Below, in pieces: positions 1-5,013 of a DNA stretch of 5,436 nucleotides. The number at the start of each line of letters is the position of its first letter. Position 1 is the first letter of the stretch. Under the pieces are notes generated by a model that was not told the DNA's origin, did no database searches, and saw nothing but the letters and a program-made list of their open reading frames with translations. This DNA comes from Gammaproteobacteria bacterium. GTDB taxonomy: Bacteria; Pseudomonadota; Gammaproteobacteria; BMS3Bbin11. Location: positions 1-5,436 of the forward strand of contig DAOVWW010000125.1 of assembly GCA_030636465.1 (NCBI GenBank), read 5' to 3'. The position numbers and the translations under genes are program-made.

Positions 1-411
1 ATGGTGATACTTTCTGCTATTACGGAAGTCCCAATAAAACAAAGTCTGGCTATTACCGGTTCTATTGATCAGCGTGGTCAGATTTTATGTATTGGTGACA
101 TCAATAGAAAGATAGAGGGCTTCTACCATCTTTGCAAGGGACAGGGTGTACAGGATGCCGGGGTTGTGATTCCCAAAACAAATTTGAGAGACCTGATGCT
201 CGATGAAGAGGTCGTGCAGGCAGTTGCAGATGGCAGTTTTACACTCTACGCTGTGTCGGCACTCGATGATGTTATTGAGTTGTTTACCGATATGGATTCA
301 GGTTCAGAGAATAACAGGCGAGAGTTCCCTGCAGGCAGCTTCAATGCACGAGTACAGGAGTCATTGAAACAGTTTGCTGAAGAAAATAAACACGATCATA
401 AAGATGATTAA
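1..411 (+). CDS. Lon-family ATP-dependent protease, C-terminal fragment (5' end outside window)
   Basis: This is the end of a Lon-type serine protease domain; the AAA+ part and the catalytic Ser lie upstream of the window. The first ATG is an internal codon, because the protein already begins inside the fold (residues 1-26 match the Lon strand ending in TGS-x-x-QRG). The catalytic Lys is visible: the segment GDINRKIEGF (residues 32-41) matches the GGxxxKIEGF block of LonB/YcbZ-like proteases, with Lys37 as the dyad base. VIPKTNLRDLML (57-68) and the YAV...DDVIELF segment (83-95) are also typical of the domain. A hydrophilic tail of about 35 residues rich in E, D, K and H follows. Such enzymes degrade damaged or regulatory proteins in the cytoplasm. 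Assignment to the YcbZ/LonB subgroup rather than LonA rests on the KIEGF motif and is fairly sure. No clear terminator follows. Confidence 0.9.
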   Translation: MVILSAITEVPIKQSLAITGSIDQRGQILCIGDINRKIEGFYHLCKGQGVQDAGVVIPKTNLRDLMLDEEVVQAVADGSFTLYAVSALDDVIELFTDMDSGSENNRREFPAGSFNARVQESLKQFAEENKHDHKDD

Positions 412-474
412 GTTTGCTACTATTAATTGGCGGTTATAAATCACTTAAGTCCTAAATAATCTAAAACGGAATGA

Positions 475-1278
<804 letters not shown>

Positions 1279-1298
1279 TATTTAATTAAAGAGTTATC

Positions 1299-1327
1299 TT
1301 GCAATAGACCGGTCGGTCAACTATAGT
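1299..1327 (+). promoter_or_regulatory. Sigma-70-type promoter of the tetR gene, operator in the spacer
   Basis: TTGCAA (1299-1304) and TATAGT (1322-1327) are separated by exactly 17 bp and each match the sigma-70 consensus at five or four positions. The spacer contains the operator-like site at 1305-1320, so a bound repressor would block RNA polymerase. This is a classical autorepression layout. The -10 hexamer ends only 6 nt before the ATG at 1334, so transcription would begin at or next to the start codon. Confidence 0.65.
1305..1320 (+). promoter_or_regulatory. Operator-like site O1 (TetR-family box)
   Basis: The site reads TAGACCGGTCGGTCAA, an imperfect palindrome (6 of 8 positions symmetric about 1312/1313) containing the perfect 8-mer GACCGGTC. 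It lies between the -35 and -10 elements of the tetR promoter. The same 16-mer recurs, inverted, twice before tusA with one and two mismatches. Repetition at both ends of the tetR gene makes it the likely binding site of the encoded repressor. As I remember it, the E. coli NemR box has a similar AGACC...GGTCT form. Confidence 0.75.
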
Positions 1328-1333
1328 TGGGGC

Positions 1334-1939
1334 ATGAATAATATTAACGACACCCGTGAAAGAATAATAGAAGTGGCGAAATCCCGTTTTCATCACCGCA
1401 GTTACGCGGATGTCGGCATTAAAGAAATCTGTGACATGGCATCTATTCAGAAAGGCAGCTTCTACCACTTTTTCCCCTCTAAAAGAGATCTTGTTCTGGC
1501 TGTTATCGATGAGTTTGCCCTGGATTGGGCAAATGGCTTTGTTGCCGAGGCCTTTGATCCTGCTTTACCACCGATGGAACGTATCGATTACGTAATCGAT
1601 GCGGCCTACTACTGGCAGAAATCTAATAAGGATTTAAATGGCCATATCCCCGGTTGCCTGTTTGGCAACCTGGCATTAGAAATCAGTACTCAGGATGATG
1701 TACTACGGGCCAAATTAAATGCAGTTTTCACCTCCGCAAAGGAACGATTCAAAGATACGCTAGATGAAGCGGTAGAGCAGGGCATGATTGAACCAGTCGA
1801 TACCGAAGTGACGGCAGAAGCCATGCTGGCCTATTTAGAAGGAATGATACTCCTGGCCAAAGCAGAGAATGACCCTGAAGTAATATACCGTCTGGGTTCT
1901 GCTCTAAAAAATATCCGCATAGAAAACAATACACATTAG
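1334..1939 (+). CDS. TetR-family transcriptional repressor, NemR-like
   Basis: A 201-residue regulator of normal TetR length. The N-terminal DNA-binding domain covers about 6-52: DTRERIIEVAKSRF is helix 1, and the helix-turn-helix ends in the family hallmark KGSFYHFFPSK (40-50). The ligand domain carries IPGCLFGNLALE (105-116), the GCL block found in NemR-like and AcuR-like proteins. Cys108 falls where E. coli NemR has Cys106, and Lys176 (LLAK) falls where NemR has Lys175, the pair used by NemR to sense hypochlorite and electrophiles; this alignment is from memory. Cys33 lies in the HTH. The start is supported by the N-terminus having family length. There is no proper Shine-Dalgarno, only GGGG one base before ATG, which agrees with a leaderless message. 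Operator-like boxes lie in its own promoter and before tusA, so the likely targets are itself and tusA-dsrE2. The inducer is unknown. Confidence 0.93.
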   Translation: MNNINDTRERIIEVAKSRFHHRSYADVGIKEICDMASIQKGSFYHFFPSKRDLVLAVIDEFALDWANGFVAEAFDPALPPMERIDYVIDAAYYWQKSNKDLNGHIPGCLFGNLALEISTQDDVLRAKLNAVFTSAKERFKDTLDEAVEQGMIEPVDTEVTAEAMLAYLEGMILLAKAENDPEVIYRLGSALKNIRIENNTH

Positions 1940-1975
1940 CAAATGAATTACTTAAGCAATATTTTGTCCAAACAA

Positions 1976-1991
1976 TTGACCGACCAGTCTA
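1976..1991 (-). promoter_or_regulatory. Operator-like site O2 (TetR-family box)
   Basis: On the minus strand this reads TAGACTGGTCGGTCAA, matching O1 at 15 of 16 positions. It lies in the tetR-tusA gap, about 118 bp before the tusA start and exactly 96 bp from O3, close to nine helical turns. That spacing would put the two sites on the same face of the DNA and would permit a repression loop. No convincing promoter overlaps it. Confidence 0.65.
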
Positions 1992-2018
1992 TTATTGATT
2001 GTAGGCCAGTGATAAATA

Positions 2019-2047
2019 TTGGTAGTAAGACTGATAAGTGGAATATT
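2019..2047 (+). promoter_or_regulatory. Possible sigma-70 promoter for tusA-dsrE2
   Basis: TTGGTA (2019-2024) and AATATT (2042-2047) are spaced by 17 bp and each match consensus at four of six positions. Transcription would start near 2054, between operator-like sites O2 and O3, so that O3 would act as a downstream block. This is the best candidate I see in the 169-bp gap, but the hexamers are weak and the AT-rich stretch 2044-2070 offers others. Confidence 0.25.
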
Positions 2048-2071
2048 TCATCCATTTATTTATTTAAATAC

Positions 2072-2087
2072 TTGACCGACCGGTCAT
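2072..2087 (-). promoter_or_regulatory. Operator-like site O3 (TetR-family box) before tusA
   Basis: On the minus strand this reads ATGACCGGTCGGTCAA, matching O1 at 14 of 16 positions, with the 14-base core GACCGGTCGGTCAA identical. It ends 21 bp before the tusA ATG and just before its Shine-Dalgarno sequence, a position where a bound repressor would block initiation or early elongation. The TTGACC within it resembles a -35 hexamer, but no -10 follows at the right distance. Confidence 0.75.
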
Positions 2088-2108
2088 CTTGTTGATGAGG
2101 ATTTTAAA

Positions 2109-2342
2109 ATGAATACTGAAGCAACAGCAACACTGGATGCACGTGGTCTTAACTGCCCTTTGCCAATTTTGCGCACCAAGAAGGCACTGAATGGACTTGA
2201 ATCAGGTGACACTTTACACCTGATATCTTCTGATCCGGGTTCAGTGAAAGACATCGATGCATTTTGTACACAAACGGGAAATGAGTTATTGGAAAATAAT
2301 TCTGAGAACGGTGAATTTACCTTCATTATCCGTAAGGGCTAA
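2109..2342 (+). CDS. tusA: TusA/SirA-family sulfur carrier protein
   Basis: TusA-family proteins carry sulfane sulfur as a persulfide on one Cys and pass it between rhodaneses, DsrE-type proteins and the Hdr or Dsr oxidation machinery, or to tRNA thiolation. This protein has 77 residues, the family's normal size. The signature LDARGLNCPLPIL spans 9-21 and Cys16 in the CPxP motif is the expected carrier residue. SSDPGSVKDIDAFC (45-58) forms the second helix region. Translation starts behind a good Shine-Dalgarno sequence (GATGAGGA, 2094-2101). It is followed after 13 bp by dsrE2, the tusA-dsrE2 pairing known from sulfur oxidisers, which argues for a role in cytoplasmic sulfur trafficking rather than general tRNA thiolation. 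The usual cytoplasmic rhodanese gene (rhd) of this cluster is not next to it. The symbol denotes the family; the exact paralogue cannot be told. Confidence 0.93.
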   Translation: MNTEATATLDARGLNCPLPILRTKKALNGLESGDTLHLISSDPGSVKDIDAFCTQTGNELLENNSENGEFTFIIRKG

Positions 2343-2355
2343 CAGGAGAATTATC

Positions 2356-2955
2356 ATGGCAAATGCAGCAAGAGTACTGGAACCAGAAGTAAACAGAGAT
2401 TTATTTAATCAATGGTTTGATGAACGCATGGCGCAAAAAGAGGCAGAGCATGTGCCTTCAATGATCATCATTGCGACAAAAGGAACTCTGGATATGGCCT
2501 ATCCACCCTTCATACTGGCTTCTACCGCCGCGGCCTTAGGTTGGGATGTGTCGGTATTTTTTACCTTTTACGGTCTGTCTCTGTTAAGAAAAGACCTTGA
2601 TCTTGAGATCAGCCCGCTTGGCAATCCGGCAATGCCGATGAAGATGCCGGTGGGGCCTGAGTGGTTGAAAAGTATCAATATGAATATACCTAACATCATT
2701 ATGGCCAATGTCCCGGGATTTGAGAAGATGGCCAGTGGCATGATGAAAAAAACGATGCGGGATAAAGGCGTTGCGACAATTGAAGAGCTACGTTCCATGT
2801 GCCTCGAGGCTGATGTGAAACTAGTAGCCTGCCAGATGACAGTAGACCTGTTCAGCATGGATCAGAGTGAGTTTATACCTGAGATCCAGGACTGGATAGG
2901 GGCAGCAAGCTTTTTACCAACAGCTCAAAAGGCTGATGTGAGCCTGTTTATCTGA
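2356..2955 (+). CDS. dsrE2: DsrE2-type DsrE/DsrF-like sulfur-transfer protein
   Basis: A 199-residue member of the DsrE/DsrF/DrsH-like superfamily, DsrE2 branch. After a charged N-terminus of about 34 residues comes the core strand MIIIATKGTLDMAYPPFILA (36-55) and the AALGWDVSVFFTFYGL region (60-74), both typical of DsrE2. A Met/Pro-rich loop follows (91-100). The strand KLVACQMTVDLF (155-166) contains Cys159, the conserved position expected to bind persulfide sulfur; Cys149 is a second cysteine. In sulfur oxidisers DsrE2 is encoded with tusA, and often a rhodanese, and is thought to exchange sulfane sulfur with them. I chose the ATG at 2356 because AGGAGA lies 6 nt upstream and the fold begins here; the frame is open upstream to 2257, but that would overlap tusA. 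The stop is 41 bp from the end of the convergent regulator gene. Confidence 0.92.
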   Translation: MANAARVLEPEVNRDLFNQWFDERMAQKEAEHVPSMIIIATKGTLDMAYPPFILASTAAALGWDVSVFFTFYGLSLLRKDLDLEISPLGNPAMPMKMPVGPEWLKSINMNIPNIIMANVPGFEKMASGMMKKTMRDKGVATIEELRSMCLEADVKLVACQMTVDLFSMDQSEFIPEIQDWIGAASFLPTAQKADVSLFI

Positions 2956-2971
2956 TTAGAAGTTTTGTGTG

Positions 2972-3009
2972 AGGCCCGGGCCAGGAGATTACACGTCTAG
3001 TCCGGGTCT
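2972..3009. terminator. Inverted repeat between convergent genes, possible terminator
   Basis: AGGCCCGG (2972-2979) can pair with CCGGGTCT (3002-3009), giving eight pairs including one G-U around a 22-nt loop. The left arm is also part of a perfect 10-bp palindrome, GGCCCGGGCC (2973-2982). The right arm runs into the last codons of the minus-strand regulator. No T-tract follows on either strand, so this is at best an atypical terminator serving dsrE2 and the regulator. Confidence 0.3.
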
Positions 3010-4379
3010 GCAAAATCAGGCATTTCAGCACGTAATTTCTTAACATATCTGTATATCGTTCGTTCGCTGACACCGAGCAGGTCAGCGGCACGAGAACGGT
3101 TGCCGTTACATTGTCTAAGGGCGTTAAGAATTCGATCCTTATCATGTCGGCCCTGACTTCTGCTTAGAAAGTCATAATCACTGGAATCAGGAATACTGTA
3201 TTGATCAGGAGAGCTCACCACTTCAGATTTTGAATTGATGTAGGTGAATTGTTCAAAAATCAGATGGTCCGGGGTCATGGTATCCAGGCTGGCGAGAATG
3301 CAGGCTCGTTCCATTATGTTTCGTAGTTCGCGGACATTACCCGGGTAGTCATATTTTAAAAGCTCTTCTATGACTTCTTCTGACAGAGGTATATGGTATG
3401 TTCCACCCTCTATCGTTGAGAGGAAATGCTCAGCCAGGGCCGGCAGGTCATCTTTGCGTTCACGCAAAGGCGGGATTTCGACCGGGAAGGCTGTAAGACG
3501 AAAGAACAGATCATTTCTGAACTTCTTATCCTCTACCATCTGTCGTAAGTTACGATTGGTCGCTGCAATGATGCGCACATCAACCTGTTTGTATGTATTG
3601 CCACCGACAGTTCTGTAGGTTCCTGTTTCCAGGAAACGCAGAAGCTTGGTTTGTAGCGGCAAAGGCAGCTCTGAAATTTCATCAATGAACAGGGTGCCTG
3701 TATTGGCAGATTCTATCAGTCCTATCTTTTTATCGGTTGCGCCGGTAAATGCACCTTTTTCATGGCCGAATAATTCACTTTCGAATAATTGTTCGCCCAG
3801 GGTTGAGCAATCAACGATAACGAATGGTCCTTTATGGCAATTTGAAAAATGATGAATATATTCGGAGACCTTTTCTTTTCCTGATCCACTTTCACCGGTT
3901 AATAGTACTGTTGATCTTGTCGGGGCGACTCTTTGCAGCAGGCTGGTTAAACGGATCATCGCACTTGAGCGACCTATCAGTACTTTTTCGGCCTTATCAA
4001 TTTCGTCCAGGCAAATCATAGACTCAGCCATATATTTTACGTTGCCATCATCATCGAGTATGGGCTGGGCGCGTAATTGTACGTGTTCCTCACCGCCATG
4101 CTTGTCGTAATGAACATGGATGACTTCGGTCGGGCGTCCCGAATCAAAAACACTTTTTAGCGGACAATGCTCGCCGTGTTCATGGCAGGGCACATCGGAG
4201 TGATGTGAAATGTTATAGCAGGTTTTTCCGATAATATCGGCGTCTTCGTATTCATACTTCTTACGGTAACGCTTATTTGCAGCAACGATTTTATAATCTT
4301 TATTGATAACGACGAAGGGCTCTGGGATCAGGTCGATAATATCCTTACAGTGCGGGGCTTCTACATTTTTCTTGCTCAT
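2997..4379 (-). CDS. Sigma-54-dependent activator with PAS sensor, AAA+ and Fis-type HTH domains
   Basis: A 460-residue enhancer-binding protein of the NtrC class; such proteins bind upstream sites and use ATP to open sigma-54 promoters. An N-terminal PAS domain (about 12-125) replaces a phosphoreceiver domain, so it should sense a signal directly. It contains a Cys/His cluster at 54-72: Cys54, His59, His60, Cys65, His66, His68, His71 and Cys72. The AAA+ domain (about 135-375) is complete: Walker A GESGSGKE (162-169), the sigma-54-contacting loop GAFTGA (209-214), Walker B TLFIDE (229-234), LRER with arginine-finger candidates (305-308) and YPGNVREL (345-352). A linker of some 35 residues leads to a Fis-type helix-turn-helix (about 414-448). 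Start: the PAS domain begins close after the ATG and an in-frame TAG lies directly upstream; a GGTG eight bases before it is the only Shine-Dalgarno. The divergent 4798 and 5014 genes, behind a sigma-54 promoter, are the obvious targets. The signal ligand is unknown. Confidence 0.95.
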   Translation of the reverse strand: MSKKNVEAPHCKDIIDLIPEPFVVINKDYKIVAANKRYRKKYEYEDADIIGKTCYNISHHSDVPCHEHGEHCPLKSVFDSGRPTEVIHVHYDKHGGEEHVQLRAQPILDDDGNVKYMAESMICLDEIDKAEKVLIGRSSAMIRLTSLLQRVAPTRSTVLLTGESGSGKEKVSEYIHHFSNCHKGPFVIVDCSTLGEQLFESELFGHEKGAFTGATDKKIGLIESANTGTLFIDEISELPLPLQTKLLRFLETGTYRTVGGNTYKQVDVRIIAATNRNLRQMVEDKKFRNDLFFRLTAFPVEIPPLRERKDDLPALAEHFLSTIEGGTYHIPLSEEVIEELLKYDYPGNVRELRNIMERACILASLDTMTPDHLIFEQFTYINSKSEVVSSPDQYSIPDSSDYDFLSRSQGRHDKDRILNALRQCNGNRSRAADLLGVSERTIYRYVKKLRAEMPDFADPD

Positions 4380-4394
4380 CTATTTAGCACCCAT
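4380..4394 (-). other. Five-codon leader mini-ORF abutting the activator gene
   Basis: Reading the minus strand, ATG at 4394-4392 opens Met-Gly-Ala-Lys and stops with TAG at 4382-4380, directly before and in frame with the regulator's ATG. A better Shine-Dalgarno core (GGAGG, 4410-4406) stands 11 nt before this mini-ORF than before the regulator. CCCAT at 4390-4394 pairs with ATGGG at 4401-4405, and CCTC at 4406-4409 with GAGG at 4417-4420, so the leader may fold over both signals. Such an arrangement could couple the regulator's translation to reinitiation. It may equally be chance. Confidence 0.3.
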
Positions 4395-4519
4395 AATTAA
4401 ATGGGCCTCCACCTTCGAGGACGTTCCTGGGAGTTCGCCCGTTGTAATACCTGGGTTATCTTTATTATTATTTAACCGCATTATTTTATTGTTATTGCTC
4501 AGCGACTAACCCTGCGGCC

Positions 4520-4575
4520 TGTCAGTCTGACACCGAGTATGACACAGCCTGTCATGCTTTTGTCATGGTTGTCAG
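4520..4575. promoter_or_regulatory. Cluster of six TGTCA/TGACA sites: probable upstream activating sequence
   Basis: Six copies of the pentamer occur in 56 bp: TGTCA at 4520, 4550, 4561 and 4570, and its complement TGACA at 4528 and 4540. The first pair forms a 13-bp palindrome, TGTCAG-T-CTGACA (4520-4532). The second forms a 17-bp one, ATGACA-N5-TGTCAT (4539-4555). Starts are 8 to 12 bp apart, close to one helical turn. The cluster lies about 130 to 180 bp before the predicted sigma-54 start site, the usual distance for an enhancer-binding protein, and the divergent gene encodes one. It could also mediate autoregulation of that gene. Confidence 0.7.
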
Positions 4576-4675
4576 AATTATTTTGTAATAAATATTTTCT
4601 AAAATTGCAGAGAAGTTCCTGCCAAATACTCGTTAAAGCTACTTATACAGCATTTCTCATTTATATTTCTATTGT

Positions 4676-4691
4676 TGGCACGTTAACTGCT
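4676..4691 (+). promoter_or_regulatory. Sigma-54 (-24/-12) promoter
   Basis: The sequence TGGCACG-TTAA-CTGCT matches the sigma-54 consensus TGGCACG-N4-TTGCA except at the first and last bases of the second block. The invariant GG (4677-4678) and GC (4689-4690) are separated by exactly 10 bp. Transcription should begin around 4701-4702, giving a leader of about 96 nt to the ATG at 4798. The divergent sigma-54 activator and upstream repeats strengthen the call. Confidence 0.8.
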
Positions 4692-4694
4692 TGG

Positions 4695-4735
4695 TACCCA
4701 GTCAGGTGAGCTGTATATCTATTCGCTACTGGGTA
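4695..4735. repeat. 8-bp perfect inverted repeat across the predicted transcription start
   Basis: TACCCAGT (4695-4702) is repeated as its exact reverse complement ACTGGGTA (4728-4735), with 25 bp between. The left arm lies just downstream of the -12 element and covers the predicted +1 site, so most of it would not be in the transcript. It may be a protein-binding site acting on initiation rather than an RNA hairpin, unless transcription starts slightly further upstream than predicted. Confidence 0.55.
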
Positions 4736-4797
4736 AAAAGCTTCAAAAATAAAATTCAGAGCAATGCAGTTGACTGACAACAACAACGGAGAAAAAC

Positions 4798-4953
4798 ATG
4801 AAATTATTTTTAACTATATTTGTTTTATTAGGGCTGCTTTCTAGCCCGGTCGTTTTTGCTGAAGACTCGAATGGGGCAGCTCCCACTGCCGATGCCGGGT
4901 CAGATGCAGACAAAGATAAAAAGGCCGATGAAGAAGAGCCTGATTGCGATTAA
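4798..4953 (+). CDS. Small secreted acidic peptide with one C-terminal cysteine, unknown function
   Basis: A 51-codon gene I do not recognise. Residues 1-21 form a clear Sec signal peptide: MK, then a hydrophobic core LFLTIFVLLGLL, then a cleavage site after VFA. The predicted mature peptide has only 30 residues, 12 of them Asp or Glu against three Lys, and is low in complexity (Ala, Asp, Lys, Glu). Its single Cys is second from the end (Cys50, in EEEPDCD). No lipobox is present, so it should be soluble in the periplasm or exported. The start is supported by GGAGA (4788-4792) five bases upstream and by the signal peptide. It is the first gene behind the sigma-54 promoter and is followed 60 bp later by the rhodanese gene, which suggests cotranscription. 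A role as a metal- or sulfur-binding partner of the rhodanese is a guess from the acidic tail and Cys. Confidence 0.75.
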   Translation: MKLFLTIFVLLGLLSSPVVFAEDSNGAAPTADAGSDADKDKKADEEEPDCD

Positions 4954-4998
4954 TTCGTGAATACTAGAAATTAAATATTAGATTTACACCAAAACTAA

Positions 4999-5010
4999 CC
5001 CCCGGAGGGG
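4999..5010 (+). promoter_or_regulatory. Strong ribosome binding site inside a small GC hairpin
   Basis: GGAGGGG (5004-5010) is a strong Shine-Dalgarno sequence for the ATG pair at 5014 and 5017. It is preceded directly by a run of C, so CCCC (4999-5002) can pair with GGGG (5007-5010) around a CGGA loop. The four G-C pairs would partly hide the site and may tune translation of the rhodanese gene. Confidence 0.5.
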
Positions 5011-5013
5011 AAT

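Larger units (their letters stand above)
4380..4797. other. Divergent regulatory gap between the activator and the peptide/rhodanese genes
   Basis: This gap of about 420 bp has no convincing coding region. Going rightward it holds the leader of the minus-strand regulator (4380-4440, with small inverted repeats), an AT-rich stretch (4441-4500) that probably holds the regulator's own promoter although no clear hexamer pair stands out, a TGTCA repeat cluster (4520-4575), an AT-rich spacer (4576-4675), a sigma-54 promoter (4676-4691), an inverted repeat over the predicted start site (4695-4735) and a leader to the ATG at 4798. I found no clear IHF consensus in the spacer, though its AT-richness would allow bending. 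Confidence 0.7.

Noticed and set aside
1..3. The ATG at the first base as a true start for a 136-residue protein.
   Set aside because: The sequence begins in the middle of a Lon protease domain, so the reading frame must continue upstream of the window.
414..440. A possible dapB promoter, TTGCTA and TATAAA.
   Set aside because: The spacer is only 15 bp and the -35 match is poor. dapB may use it, but the evidence is too thin to annotate.
1943..2095. A 50-codon open frame filling the tetR-tusA gap, spanning operator-like sites O2 and O3.
   Set aside because: It has no Shine-Dalgarno sequence and no recognisable protein features. The repeated LTDxS segments are simply the two operators read in frame, so the DNA sites explain the sequence better.
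2257..2355. A longer start for dsrE2 at 2257.
   Set aside because: It would overlap tusA in another frame, adds residues not belonging to the DsrE2 family, and ignores the good AGGAGA site before the ATG at 2356.
3877..3897. The activator's Walker A motif has GESGSGKE rather than the common GESGTGKE.
   Set aside because: Ser for Thr here is a conservative change in the P-loop and the rest of the AAA+ domain is intact, so loss of function is not expected.
4569..4598. A sigma-70-like pair, TTGTCA and TATTTT with 18 bp between.
   Set aside because: The TTGTCA belongs to the repeated TGTCA array and the -10 match is weak. A sigma-54 promoter nearby explains the downstream genes better.
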